This document shows positions 20,170 through 31,028 of a DNA stretch of 64,000 nt, one piece after another (within the stretch, counting starts at the first letter, position 1; every line of letters starts with the position of its first letter). The DNA is from Leishmania donovani (Eukaryota > Euglenozoa > Kinetoplastea > Trypanosomatida > Trypanosomatidae). Under the pieces are notes generated by a model. The model was not told the DNA's origin, did no database searches, and was given only the letters and a program-made list of their open reading frames with translations. A program made the translations under genes and the position numbers. The DNA is taken from contig NC_018260.1 in NCBI RefSeq assembly GCF_000227135.1, forward strand, positions 1,142,553 through 1,206,552, given 5' to 3'.

Positions 20170-21056
20170 ACGCCCTCGGTAGGCAAAGCAGGGCGGGCGG
20201 AGGCTCTGGCGGGTGCGGGGTACCACAATGCTAGCGGAGACGTGGGCAGCACACCATCTGCGCTCCGTGTTGTCACTGCGGGTCACCCGCCGTTGCAGGA
20301 ATCCGAAGCACCAGCCGGGTGCCCAATTCCTTTGCCCACCGCAAAACACAAAGAAAAGGAGGCAAGGAAAAGGCAGGCGGGTTTGCAGAAGCCCAAGTGG
20401 CTCTTCGTTATCTCTGTGTTTGGGCATGCCTGCTTACGTTGTGTGTGTTGTTTGGTAATCGCGCGTTCCAGAGGAGCGAAGAAAAGGCAGATGCCTCGTA
20501 GTTTTATTTTTTTAAAGTGCCTTTGATGTCTGTGTGTCTGGCGCGCGGGTTGGAAAAGAGCTGAAAGGCAAGCGAGACGCATGGGCACAGAGGGGTTTGC
20601 CGCTGATGTTATTGTTGGTACAACGCGTGTTCTGCAATGCGGTGCGTGTGTGTGTGTGTGTGTGTGAAGAGGTGTTGAAAGGAGGAGGAGGCTGACCTTG
20701 AGTGGCCACAGCAACAGCCTGTGTAAGAGAGAAAACAGTCTCTCACCCCCTACCCCCGCCTCCAACAGCACGGCGTTACCACAACTGATGCGACTGAGCG
20801 TTGCTGCACCTGCGTTTCCCTGTTCCCCAAGTCTCACGTCCTGTCCGAATGGGCCCGTCTTTCTTCCTCTCTGCCTTGCTTTTCGTGCGCGCTTCGGGAT
20901 GTGAATCCATGCAGCTGTGTGGTCACGTCGTCGATTCAAGAAAGGTGCTTCTTCTCCATCCCCTTTGACTTACGTATCCCACCAACGCCTACTGTCTCAA
21001 TCCCCCAACAGCACCAGTAACACTCCTTTTTTCACGTAACTAGGTAGCGCCAAGGC

Positions 21057-21078
21057 CCCTTCCTTTCTTCGCCTGAAG
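21057..21078 (+). promoter_or_regulatory. Probable trans-splice acceptor of the 151-aa gene
   Basis: A pyrimidine-rich run ends in GAAG at 21078, sixteen bases before the ATG at 21094. A second candidate is the AG near 21044 after a T-rich tract. Confidence 0.45.
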
Positions 21079-21093
21079 TTCACCTTGCCCATC

Positions 21094-21549
21094 ATGTCTA
21101 CCGCCCAGGCCGCTATAGTCAAGAGGTCGTCGAGCGCGCTTCAGCGCTTGGTCGTTGACCCGTTAATGAACGTGGCCCACAAGATCGAGGGTCACTCAGC
21201 CAAGAAGATGCAGTCCATGGAGCCTGCCATGGCGGAGTGGATCAAGGCGCAGGAAGCTACTGGTTCCGATGCCGCCACTATCAGCCGCCAGCGCTTCTTG
21301 CGCGAGCAGCACCAGCTCATGAGCTACCGCGTTGTCCGCTTCTTTGAAGAGTGCCGCTACATCGCCTCTGGTCAGTACTACAAGAACTACAGCATCGGCT
21401 GCTTCCTACAGGATGCCCGTTTCGCCACGCAGGCGTTCTTCATCTTTCTGATGGCGGTCATGGCTGGTCGCCGCTCTGTGTACCCGCCCATCTCCCCAAA
21501 CAGCCCGCTGGCCATTGCCCTTGACCACAAGGTGAACCCGAACTACTAA
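21094..21549 (+). CDS. Small conserved single-TM protein, probably mitochondrial
   Basis: The product is 151 aa. The start is the ATG at 21094, because the in-frame codon at 21085 is TTG. It has a basic, amphipathic-looking N-terminus that could be a mitochondrial presequence, a charged central region with SRQRFLREQHQLM, and one hydrophobic stretch at about residues 110-128 followed by GRRSVYPPI and a short polar tail. Size and layout (soluble N-terminus, one C-terminal membrane helix, GRR after it) would fit a small subunit of a mitochondrial complex such as the subunit-g-type component of F1FO ATP synthase, but I cannot establish homology by eye. The gene is compact, GC-rich and preceded by a splice acceptor, so it is almost certainly real. 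Confidence 0.8.
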   Translation: MSTAQAAIVKRSSSALQRLVVDPLMNVAHKIEGHSAKKMQSMEPAMAEWIKAQEATGSDAATISRQRFLREQHQLMSYRVVRFFEECRYIASGQYYKNYSIGCFLQDARFATQAFFIFLMAVMAGRRSVYPPISPNSPLAIALDHKVNPNY

Positions 21550-23216
21550 AGCGGCTGATCAACGTCTGCCACACCTGTCTCCTCGCCCGACCGCTTGGCA
21601 AGCACTCCCCTCCATAACTCACCAGCGTACACACTTGCGCTGAAGATGAGGTGGCGTTGCTCCTCTGCTCCTGCTCTTAAAGGCGCCGAGAGTGCGGCTG
21701 TGAGCAAGAGCAAGGAAAATGACAAAAACATTTTTGGGCGAGAAGAGCGCCGTCAGCAGCACCAAAATGGAAGTGTGAAAGTGTGGTATCTTAGGGAACT
21801 CTTCGTGTGTGTGTGTGTGTTTACGTTTGTGTTTGTGTTTGTCTGCGTGCGTGGATGGGCGCGCGCCTCGGCTCTGTTGACGGGGGAGGGGATGGAGACA
21901 GAGAGGTCTGTGTGGGGGAGGGGGGGGGGAAGTAAGAGGGAGAGTGGCGTGCGACGTGCGTACCCTCTTTTTCCCTGCCTCCGTCTTTCTCCTTCTCTGT
22001 TTCCCTCTTCCTCCAGTACATCCGCCATCACCGGTATTCTCGCAGCACGCACTCGCGAGTGAGTCCGTTTTTTCTTTTTTGCTGTGTGTGCGTGTGTGTG
22101 TGTTTGTGTGTCTGAGTGCATGTGTCAACGGACGTAGTAGTGGAACTTGAGGAGGAAAAAGAAGACAGCGTTGACTCTTGTACACGCTCTGACGCATGCG
22201 CACGTACACGTTTCTATGCGTCGCAGTCGCGCTGCCGGTGCGCATGCTGATCTGACGCGCTGGCACGTGACCTGGCCTGTGTACCCGCGTGCGTGTGCGC
22301 GTCTGTGCCTTGGAGTCGGTTTAACGAATGCAAAGCAGCGAGCTAACAAATAGCATGCGAACAAGAGGGGAGTAGAAAGCTCAGGAGAGGCTTGTGCATC
22401 GTTGAGGGCGTCATGGCCACAGTGGCACCTCCATCCCATTTAGGGTCGCACATGGACACCTGCGCGTGTGCGTGTGGTTTTCTTCGCTAGAGAGCTCGGC
22501 TATGAGGCTGAGAAAAGGCAGGGAGTGGGAGCAGGCAAAAATGAGTGGTACCGCCTGCGTAGGAAACATGTTTGGTATATTTGAACCATCTGCGGTAATA
22601 CAAGCCTCTCCCCCCCCCTTGCCATGCCTCGCTGCATGGCTGCGTGCCCTGCTTCAGCGGGTCAATGCATCGGTATCGCTGGCGGGGTACGCGCGCACTT
22701 ACACGTCGTGTCGCTGTTACTTTCCCCTGTTATCTTCTGCTGCCGCTATTCCTCCTGGTTTGTCTCACCTCTCATTGGCGCCTCGACTCCACCATTAACC
22801 TGCACAACACATACAATGCACTCGCGACCCAACAAACTGCCGCGCGCACAACGCATGCCGCTGCATCTCTGTGTGTCGGCACTCGGGCCGGCTACCGTCA
22901 TCTCGAGCTGCCTGCCTTTTTTTTTGCCGTGCACTCTCGCTGCGGGCACGTTGCTGCCCTGTTATCTAGAACTTCCCACCTCCGCCCTCTCGGAAGAACG
23001 CGAGAGCTCGTGTGTTGGCCCTGCGTGGACGCATACGATATCCAGTCCCACGAACATAGGCGCGCACTCACACAAGCGCAGGGACGTGTGCACCAGGTGC
23101 TCACACACACCGTCTCATAAGCGGCAAGACGACACGACCTGAAGGCACGGAAGCCGTGGAATCAACAGCGCCACAAGCTGTTTCTCCTGTTCTTTCTTCC
23201 TTTTTTTCAGCTCACT
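21550..23216 (+). other. Intergenic spacer, no gene seen
   Basis: Rich in GT tracts (about 21808-21840, 22083-22108), a G-run near 21920, and pyrimidine tracts. Open frames here are low-complexity and lack coding character. The next gene's acceptor lies at the right end. Confidence 0.5.
23180..23210 (+). promoter_or_regulatory. Probable trans-splice acceptor of the first TFIIS-like gene
   Basis: A strong pyrimidine tract ends in TTTTTTTCAG at 23210. The ATG follows six bases later at 23217. This is one of the clearest acceptors in the window. Confidence 0.65.
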
Positions 23217-24638
23217 ATGGCGACCTACGTCCCAGGTGATCGCGTATGGGTGTACATAGAAGGGGACGGCTGGTGGCCGGCGCGCGTGCTCAGCGACGAG
23301 GAAATGGGCACCCGCACCCCCGGCTTTGACCTGGCGGTGCAGTTCTACGCTGGCGTGGAGCAGCCGGCGACTCTGTACGAGCTGAACAGCCACGCCGACG
23401 CCGCAAACATCTGCTTCTTCGAGACGTCGTCGGAGAAGGCGGTGACGGGCAACCCTGAGCTAGAGGCATCGATCCGCTGCGCTTGTGCCGATGCGGAGGC
23501 CAACCCGCTGAAGTCGGCTTCTGCCATAGTGGGAGGCGCCAGGGTGGCAGCCGGCGGCTCGGGTGCCGCTGGGAGCGCGGGTGCCGCGGCCGTCAACCGT
23601 GCCGCGGTGAAGCGCGTCCGCGACATGGGCGACGATGACACGGGCACCTACGGCGGTGGCGCTGCCGCCTCGCGCTCTGCTTCTGGGTACCACCACCTGC
23701 GCAGCGACGAACTTCACGAATTGTCGAGCAAGATTTCGTCAGCTGTGGCAGCGGCAGACTTGACGGCGGTGCGCGCGGCCCTCTGCCAGCTAGACGGCGT
23801 GGACGTGTACCTGACGGAGCTGGAGGACACGAAGATCGGTGTTGCCGTCGGGTCAGTACTGAGCCAGCCGGCACTGAAACCGCTGTGGCCCCTTGCCCGC
23901 GCCATGATCTCGTTCTGGGCACGCCACCTGCCTGCCGAGACTCTCGCAGCCATCCGTAGCGTGCAGCAACGCCAGCTGCCTGTACCGGCTATCAGTGCAG
24001 CGGCGGCAGCAGAGCCCTCTAGCCCGCACAACAAGCGGCAGCAGCCGCTTCCAGCTGTTCCTAGCCGGAGCCCCTTTGCGAGCAGCGTGTCCCCATCCGC
24101 GGCAACCGCAGCAGGTGGAGCTGTAGGAGGAGCAGCGGCCGGCGCGTGCTCTGGTGATGTGGCTCCGACACAGCGCAAGACGTTCTACGACAACGTCTAC
24201 CAGCTCCTTGACAGTCCCTTGAGCACGACACGCTACGACGACACCGTCATTGACGAGGTGGCCCGAAAGTTGGCGACTGAAATCACTGACCGCGATGAGC
24301 GCCAGATGCTGCTGCTTCGGCTTCGCGAGGAGGAGCTTTCTTTCATTCGCGATCACCTCCTCTCTGGCGAGTGGACGCCAAAGAAGTACCTGGATCAGCC
24401 GAACGAGGTGTTTACGACCAAGAGCGAGAAGGCCCGGCAGGAGCAGCGCATCCAGGAAAAAATGAAGGCGATCGAGGCTGCCGACAATGCCATGCTAAAC
24501 ATCACCTCTCTCTTCAAGTGTGGGCGCTGCAGCAAGCGCCATTGCACCTTCTACGAGCAGCAGACGCGCAGCGCGGATGAACCGACGACGAAGTACATTA
24601 CTTGTCTAGACTGCAAGAACACCTGGACGCAGGAGTAG
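23217..24638 (+). CDS. PWWP-domain TFIIS-type transcription elongation factor
   Basis: The product is 473 aa. Domains seen in order: N-terminal PWWP-like module (residues ~4-90, with DGWWPARV at 17-24), a TFIIS N-terminal/LW helical domain (~169-249), a TFIIS central domain (~321-430), and a C-terminal zinc ribbon with Cys 435, 438, 463 and 466. The ribbon keeps the acidic hairpin RSADEP at 451-456, whose Asp and Glu stimulate transcript cleavage by backtracked RNA polymerase II. TFIIS acts in the nucleus on stalled Pol II; PWWP modules usually bind methylated histone tails or DNA. Trypanosoma brucei is known to carry more than one TFIIS protein, some of unusual architecture. A second PWWP/TFIIS paralogue follows directly, a tandem duplication. 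The start is fixed by the acceptor at 23210. Confidence 0.93.
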   Translation: MATYVPGDRVWVYIEGDGWWPARVLSDEEMGTRTPGFDLAVQFYAGVEQPATLYELNSHADAANICFFETSSEKAVTGNPELEASIRCACADAEANPLKSASAIVGGARVAAGGSGAAGSAGAAAVNRAAVKRVRDMGDDDTGTYGGGAAASRSASGYHHLRSDELHELSSKISSAVAAADLTAVRAALCQLDGVDVYLTELEDTKIGVAVGSVLSQPALKPLWPLARAMISFWARHLPAETLAAIRSVQQRQLPVPAISAAAAAEPSSPHNKRQQPLPAVPSRSPFASSVSPSAATAAGGAVGGAAAGACSGDVAPTQRKTFYDNVYQLLDSPLSTTRYDDTVIDEVARKLATEITDRDERQMLLLRLREEELSFIRDHLLSGEWTPKKYLDQPNEVFTTKSEKARQEQRIQEKMKAIEAADNAMLNITSLFKCGRCSKRHCTFYEQQTRSADEPTTKYITCLDCKNTWTQE

Positions 24639-26213
24639 ACACGCAGATATCTGTGCAGTTGCGAAGCATATCCGCTGTGCGGGGTCTGCCACCCTCTCTC
24701 CCTCTCCTGCGCACGCTTCTCTTTCTGCCGTCGAGGCGGAGAGACGGAAGGGGGGGGGGTACGAATAGGAGATGGCGGTGCGAAGACAGAGGTGCTGGAA
24801 AGGACAACACACGCTCGGGAACACCTGGATGCCTGTGTGTGTGTGTGTATGTAGCTCTCTCTCTTTACCGTACGTAATGCCTCGGAATAAGGCGTACGCC
24901 GTAGGCAATGATGGCGTTGTCGGAGGGGGTTCACAGCTGCTGCTGTCCTTGCTATGTTTCCCGGCGCGTGAGCGTAAGCGTTTACATCAAAAACGACTCG
25001 GGCGCAGTGAAGGGGGTGGGGAGACTCAGCACTGTGTGTGTGTGTTTGGGGAGTAGGGGACGGTAAGGGCTGTGGTTTCGAGTGCCTCTCTCTCTCCCTG
25101 CGTCGTATTGGTGGCCAGTGATTGGCAGTGGTGGTGGGCTGGGTAGGAAAACTTGCCGATGTTTCACGGTGCTCCTCACTACGTTCGTGTAGACGTTGAC
25201 GGGCATATCTCCCTGCAGGGTGGATACGGCGATCACGTTAGGAGTGCTGAGCGAGAGTCGGCAACTTCGTTTGAGGATTGCTTGTTGTCTCTTAATGTTG
25301 TGTGGCTTGACGAAAGAGAGGGAGGGAGACAAAGAGCGATGGTGAGTGCAGATGGCGCATCATTTGTGAGTCCTCAGTGATAACTTCCTCTTTTGTTGCT
25401 TTTCTATTTCTTTTTTGGCTGTCCCCTTATCCTATAGGTCGATTTTAAGCTCTGCAGCCACCGTGAGATGAGCCGGCACACACGTTGCACACAAGCATGC
25501 AGGCGAGTAGAAAGAAATGGAGCTAGGAGAATCAACGCTGCGATGTGAGTCATTCATGCCTCTTCTTCTGTCTTTGTGTGTGTGTGTGTCTGTGTGTGCA
25601 GAATATGCCCTGGGACTATCAACATAATAGGTGCCCGCCCGTTCCCTTCTTCTCCCTCTCCCACTCACTCCTCCCTCCCGTTTTCGTCTTCGCTGCGCTC
25701 TCCAGCGGGCGAAGACACACACACACACACGCACATACGCACATGGCCTCCTGGCTCAAAGACGGCAGCGCGAATCGTCCACGTTCGACTTTGCTCGGCC
25801 ATGTCAATGTGCGTGCATGTACTTGCTTGCAAAAAGCTGCTGCCGGGTGGGACTTTCACCACCCCTACCTCTCATGCCTCCTGCGCTCCTCATGGGTTGA
25901 CCCCCTCCCTCTACTCTTCTCCGTCCCGCTGTCTCGCTCTCTTACTCCACTTCTTTCCCGCACTGCCGTCAGTAAACGCACCCACATAGATACGCGCAAT
26001 AGCACCATCAGCAGCCAAGGGACTAAAAGGCGTGCTGGCCCGGTGGAGAAACAACCTGCGCAGCAGAAGAAGCCATTCTGTATGATACTTTCCATTTCTG
26101 TGTGTCTGCTCGTGGTCGCGTGCGTGAGCGTGCTGTCTGCGCAGTGACAGCAGGTCGTCAGCATCCCGCTGTATCTGCCTTGCCTTCTAAAAGACGACCT
26201 TTGCGCGTGCACG
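24639..26213 (+). other. Intergenic spacer, no gene seen
   Basis: Contains a G-run near 24751, GT tracts near 24836-24848 and 25575-25600, and a CA tract near 25718-25731. The longer open frames are pyrimidine- or GT-derived and not convincing. Confidence 0.5.
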
Positions 26214-27995
26214 ATGAGCACCAGCACCTCCGCCGACTACCCTGTGAACTCATGGGTGTGGGTGAAGCAGTCTGGCTACCCTTGGTGGCCCGCGATGGTG
26301 CTGGACCCGGCGCAGGCGGGACAAGACCCTCCCGAGGGAAGCGATGTCGTGCTTCTCTGCGGTCCGAGCGCCTCGGCGACGTTGGTGTTTGCAAGTTCCG
26401 CGGATGCGGAGCAGCTGCGCCCTTACCACGGCGCAGCAGCGGACGCGGAACTCATTGAAGCCGGCCGCAGCGATGAGAGCTGTGCCGCCGCCATCGAGGA
26501 GATGATTGCCGCCGTAGCTAGCACTGATGCCGCGCCTGAAGAAGAGGGCCCGCAAACCACGCCGTCTGCCTCTGGCGCCGTGGGGGAGCAGGGCCATCAC
26601 GCCTTCTCTGGCGAAGACGACGTCGACTGGGAGGCGCTGGCAGCTGAGGCGGAGGCGACCATGGCAGAGCCGCAGAACGCCGTGGCCCGGAAGAAGCGCA
26701 AGCAAGATAAGAAACGCAAGAAGCGGAAGAGGAATGGCAGCAGTGGTGGTGATAGGCATGCCGATGGCGCTGACCCGCGCAAGACGCGGAAGGATAAGCC
26801 CTCCAAGGGTCATCGTCGTCACCGCAGTGGCGATGCGGATTCGGCGAATGAGGCAGAAGTTAGCAGCGGAGACGACGAGGACGACAGCGAGAATGATGAG
26901 GACATGTTCCAGCGACGCAAGGGGGCTTCCTCGAGCCGATCAGCGAAGAAGGTCAAGTACGAGCGGCAGAGCAAACTTGAGGAGTACGACCTCGGGCCAG
27001 GCACGCTATCCGACTACAGTCCACGTAATGATCCTGCATACTACTACCGCAAAGTGCGCAGTGCACGGCGTACGGCGTCGTCCACGGAGTTGCAAACCTG
27101 CACGCAGGAGTTGCGTGGCTTCATGTCGCGGTGTCTCAGTGGTGCGGCAACGGCCCTCGACGTCGAGGCGGACATTCTTGGCGTTCTGCGGCAGCTGAAG
27201 AGCGTCGACGTGACGGTGGCGCAGCTGCAGGAGACGGGCATCGGCGTTGCCATTGGCAGTCTTCTCCGTTTTTTCACCCCACCTGTGGTGCAGCTGGCGC
27301 AGGCAATACTAAACTACTGGTTCCACTCCTTGCCACAGAACACGCAGCAGCAGCTCTCCGCGGAGAATGAGGTGGACCGGTGCTCCATCGAGACCTGCTC
27401 CGATGGCGTGGCTGGCGACAACGAGCTCGGTCGCATTGGTGTAAACCTCTTCAGCTGCTTCACCAATGAGGAGATCGACGATGCGCCGGCGAGTGTCGAT
27501 GCGATGGCACTGTGCGGCGCCATCGAAGACGCGCTCGAGCGCCGCTGCGACGCCGATGCGCAAATGCTAGTGCTCTCTGCTTTTGGCGACACCGGCGACA
27601 CCGGCAAGGCGCTGCGCCGCCTCTTGTTGGAGGGCAAGATTTATGTGGAAGACATCATCAATCACACAGGGAACCTGCCATTGCTGGTCCGCACGCGACA
27701 GCGCCGCCCGCCGAACATGCAGTTCACTTTCAACCCGCCAGCGTCCCAGGACCGCAGCGATATTGACTCACCGACCTCGCCCTATGGCGCCTTTTCACCC
27801 AACGACGACGGATCGACTGGCAGCCCCACCTTCGGCTCCCCAGCCGGGCGCACCACCACTGCACTCTACAGCTGTCCGCATTGTGGTGCAAACGACGCGT
27901 ACCAGAGGAGCTATTCGGTGCAGGCACACGACAACATGCCTGACATCTTGCGCTGCAAGAAGTGTGGGCAGACCTGGAATGTGGCAGAGCAGTAG
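26214..27995 (+). CDS. PWWP-domain TFIIS-like protein with altered catalytic hairpin
   Basis: The product is 593 aa, a paralogue of the upstream gene. It has an N-terminal PWWP module (YPWWPAMV at 22-29), a long acidic/Ser-rich linker with a Lys/Arg cluster at about 158-175 that looks like a nuclear localisation signal, a TFIIS LW domain (~291-373), a weak central-domain remnant (~422-490), and a C-terminal zinc ribbon with Cys 554, 557, 581 and 584. Where the paralogue has RSADE, this one reads QAHDN (570-574): the Asp is kept but the Glu is Asn and the Arg and Ser are lost. Cleavage stimulation is therefore likely impaired. It may serve as a chromatin- or polymerase-binding elongation factor rather than a cleavage factor; that is inference. 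Candidate splice AGs lie at about 26144-26159. Confidence 0.9.
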   Translation: MSTSTSADYPVNSWVWVKQSGYPWWPAMVLDPAQAGQDPPEGSDVVLLCGPSASATLVFASSADAEQLRPYHGAAADAELIEAGRSDESCAAAIEEMIAAVASTDAAPEEEGPQTTPSASGAVGEQGHHAFSGEDDVDWEALAAEAEATMAEPQNAVARKKRKQDKKRKKRKRNGSSGGDRHADGADPRKTRKDKPSKGHRRHRSGDADSANEAEVSSGDDEDDSENDEDMFQRRKGASSSRSAKKVKYERQSKLEEYDLGPGTLSDYSPRNDPAYYYRKVRSARRTASSTELQTCTQELRGFMSRCLSGAATALDVEADILGVLRQLKSVDVTVAQLQETGIGVAIGSLLRFFTPPVVQLAQAILNYWFHSLPQNTQQQLSAENEVDRCSIETCSDGVAGDNELGRIGVNLFSCFTNEEIDDAPASVDAMALCGAIEDALERRCDADAQMLVLSAFGDTGDTGKALRRLLLEGKIYVEDIINHTGNLPLLVRTRQRRPPNMQFTFNPPASQDRSDIDSPTSPYGAFSPNDDGSTGSPTFGSPAGRTTTALYSCPHCGANDAYQRSYSVQAHDNMPDILRCKKCGQTWNVAEQ

Positions 27996-29593
27996 TGCCC
28001 GAGCACAGCTCACCGTGGAGCACAGAGGGGCGGCTAAGCGTGAGCATCGACTCCCTGTGCAGATGCGTTATTATCTCCCTGGTTGTTTGTGTGTGTGTGT
28101 GTGTGTGTGTGGAGGGGGGGGGGCAGGTGCGGTGACGGGTGCGTTGGCTGCGCGACGGCGCAGGATTGGAAAGCACCTGCTCAGACTGTGGCAATGAGGG
28201 TAAGAGCTCGTCGCCGAGGTGTGGATGCGTCGAGTGTTTTAAGCAGATGCATCTTTGTGTACGTGTGTCTTTATGTGGGTGGTGGTGCGGCTGTGCGCAT
28301 CGGTGACTGAGCTCGGACCATCAAATGTTAACAGCAAAAAGGGGATGGAACGAAAATGAAGCAAACAAAACGAGGTGAGGGATGCCCGTCGCCTCCGTGC
28401 GAAAGTGGACTCACGTCGAAAGCGGAAGGACGACAGCAATGACTAGCCAAAACAAGCCAGGTGATGCAGTCATCTCACCCCCGCGCGGCCTCAGATAGCA
28501 GGAAAGGTCGGCTAGCAGAGTGGGCGGAGAACGGCCACGGCTCTCATCGGGCGCAGGGACAAAGATAGACGAACGAAGGAAAGGTGCGCGGGCGCCTTAG
28601 GCTGATGTGTCTGTGAGTGTGTGTCTTCTCTCAGTCGCTTACGTGAGGGGAGAAAGGTGCGCGTTGTGTCTGCCCTGGACAAAACCCCCTTTTTGGGGGC
28701 AGAGAAGACGGAGAAGAGAGATGGGGGGCACGCGGCAAGAGTCACAGGGCGACGGTGCCCGGCGTGTATTGTGAGTCGAATGGTCGAGAGCTATGGTGCA
28801 GGAAACAGAAGCTGTTGGAGTCTGTCGATTGTCTTTTGCTTTCCTTGTGGTGTTTCTCGCCAGCGCAAGTGTGCCAACGCCTTTGACCCGCCGCGCCTAC
28901 CATATCATCCGCGTTTCTATACGTCACCCTCTCTTCATGGCAGTTGCTGCCTGTGGCCTTTTTTTTTCTTGTGCGAAGTCAAGTCGTATTCCTGCACATG
29001 TGTATCCATGCGCAGTCATGCAGAACACAGTTGTGTAGGAGAGAGAAGAGGAGGGGGTGCGCACGCATGCAACACTGCGAATGGTGTCAGCGTATGGAAG
29101 CCTTTGAAGGCACAAGACATAGCCGCCTTCCCTCTCCTTGTCACGGTCTTTGTGCGTGTGATGTCCGGATTGCATGCAGGCCTCAGTTCCGTCACGGCAA
29201 CTGGAGTTTCCTGCCATGATCCAGCGATTCCTCACCTACTCCCTCGTCTCTTTCCACTTTGCTTTCCCTCCTAACTCTGATTCGCGCGTCGCACTGACGT
29301 CAGTCTGCGCACGAGCATCTTTCCCTGGGTGTCCTCTCATCTGCTCTCGCACATGCATGGCTTTCTCACTTCTGTATTGCCTCCCTAATCTGCACCGACA
29401 GTTCTTTTGAAAGCAAGCACACAGCACTACGAGTGCCGCTTCTTCGCTTGACCGCCACAACCGTTGCGCTTCCTGCTGGTCGATACGTTTAACGGCTGCA
29501 TAGCACTCTCTCTTTCTCCCTCTCATCCTCTGCTGCAGCTACAGCATTTGCTTCTCGCTTCTTTCTTCCCACCACAGACGCACGCACAAAACA
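27996..29593 (+). other. Intergenic spacer, no gene seen
   Basis: Holds a GT microsatellite and G-run at about 28084-28123 and many stop codons in all frames. Its right end is a pyrimidine tract and splice AG for the next gene. Confidence 0.5.
29548..29577 (+). promoter_or_regulatory. Probable trans-splice acceptor of CHAP gene 1
   Basis: A pyrimidine-rich tract ends in CCACAG at 29577, sixteen bases upstream of the ATG at 29594. Confidence 0.6.
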
Positions 29594-30766
29594 ATGCAGA
29601 CATGGACGGGGCCAACTGAGTTGCTGCCGATGGAGCCGATCCCGCGAATCAGCTCCATGGCTGCCGCTCCTCTTTCCAGGACGTTCTCACCCAAGTCCTC
29701 AGAAAGCTCCTTCTCATCTCACAGCCAAGAGAGAATGGAGCAAAACTACCGAGAAAGCGCTGCGGGGTTTGGGCCTCCACCAGCCGAGAGCGCCTCCAAT
29801 GCTGCAAATGGCGATGTCGTCGTCTGCCAGTCTCGCAGCCATCGTGAAACCACCGCTCAACCCAATACCTCTGGCAACAACTACGGTGAAAGCACCCGGG
29901 TCGGCGCACGCGATAACAAGAGCGCCGACTCGGGCATCGCTAGCGCCGGCGTTGCGCGCTGCTTTGTACTGACACACGATCCGCTACTTTACGGCGTTCT
30001 CAAGTGGGGTCTGGCGACTTTATTGCTTCTTTTCCTCGCCTTCGTTGTCTTTGGCATGTTATACAGTTCCATCCGCTACGGCGGGAACTGTACCGGCACC
30101 AATGGGACCTCAGGTGGGACAGTGAAGCCACGCGAACCGTGCGTCACGCCGTTCAGCACCATCCTCGGCGTCTTCAACGGCGTCTTTGGCTACAGCAACT
30201 GCAATGACAGCTACGTGTCTACAGAGCTGGGGTACATTAACCTGACGGTGCCGGAGCTGAACAACGAAACAGGGCAGGTAACCTACATCTCTAAGCAGTT
30301 CTACACGGGGCTGGCGTGGCAGTGCGTTGAGTACGCGCGGCGATACTGGATGCAGAGCGGAACACCGCAGCCAGCGTACTTCGAATCCGTTCCAGGGGCC
30401 GCAGACATTTGGAACCTGACCTTTGTGAGGCTCCTGTCGAACACATCGATGAAGCTGCCGCTGCACAGGTTCAGGAACGGCGACCCCGTGACGAGCAACC
30501 TCCAGGTACCTGCAGTCGGTGACATCATCATCTACCCCGTCCAAGATGGTGGCTTTCCTTACGGCCACGTCGCCGTCATCGCGAGTGTTGAAATATCGAC
30601 GCACGGCGCCATCTACGTGGCGGAACAAAACTGGGCTAACGCCGTGTGGCCATCGGCGTACCACAACTACAGCAGAAGGATTCCATTGTACTATGACATG
30701 CTGACCTCCACCATCACGCTTGATGATCCGAAAGGTAAAATTATCGGGTGGGTGCGGTACGGCTGA
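29594..30766 (+). CDS. Membrane-anchored CHAP amidase-like protein, copy 1 (trypanothione synthetase amidase-like)
   Basis: The product is 390 aa. A Ser-rich N-terminal tail (~1-136) is followed by one membrane helix (~138-160) and a CHAP (NlpC/P60-type) domain to the C-terminus, predicting a type II protein. The domain shows PFSTILGVFNGVFGYSNC, WQCVEYARRYW with candidate nucleophile Cys244, YGHVAVI with His325, VAEQNW with Glu344, and the closing IIGWVRYG. The same signatures occur in the amidase half of glutathionylspermidine/trypanothione synthetase, which hydrolyses the glutathione-spermidine amide. The ATP-grasp synthetase half is absent. N-glycosylation sequons after the helix fit a lumenal or extracellular catalytic domain. 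Two paralogues lie at 40.5 and 43.1 kb. The substrate is unknown; a peptidoglycan or peptide amide is also possible. Confidence 0.9.
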   Translation: MQTWTGPTELLPMEPIPRISSMAAAPLSRTFSPKSSESSFSSHSQERMEQNYRESAAGFGPPPAESASNAANGDVVVCQSRSHRETTAQPNTSGNNYGESTRVGARDNKSADSGIASAGVARCFVLTHDPLLYGVLKWGLATLLLLFLAFVVFGMLYSSIRYGGNCTGTNGTSGGTVKPREPCVTPFSTILGVFNGVFGYSNCNDSYVSTELGYINLTVPELNNETGQVTYISKQFYTGLAWQCVEYARRYWMQSGTPQPAYFESVPGAADIWNLTFVRLLSNTSMKLPLHRFRNGDPVTSNLQVPAVGDIIIYPVQDGGFPYGHVAVIASVEISTHGAIYVAEQNWANAVWPSAYHNYSRRIPLYYDMLTSTITLDDPKGKIIGWVRYG

Positions 30767-31028
30767 GCAGCTAGGGGCATGAAGGCAAGCAGACGATCGC
30801 CGAACCCTCACATTGGGGCTGCTTGTACCGCGACACACACATAAAAACGCGCTAGACGACGGCTACCCGTTGAAAAGGCATGAGAGCACATCCGTGTGCC
30901 ATTGATGCACATCCAAGAGGAGTGTGGGTGGGAGGAGGCAAAAAGCGCTGGGAATTACATAGCGGCGCTGCATCTGTTTCTCGCTCCTTTTCACTATATG
31001 TCTTCGTTGAATATCATCGAAGGAGGCC

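Larger units (their letters stand above)
19594..21093 (+). other. Intergenic spacer with an assembly gap and repeat fragment
   Basis: No gene is seen. The spacer contains a repeat fragment beside a 265-base gap, a GT microsatellite near 20645-20665, and two candidate splice acceptors before the next gene (AG at about 21044 and 21078). Confidence 0.5.
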
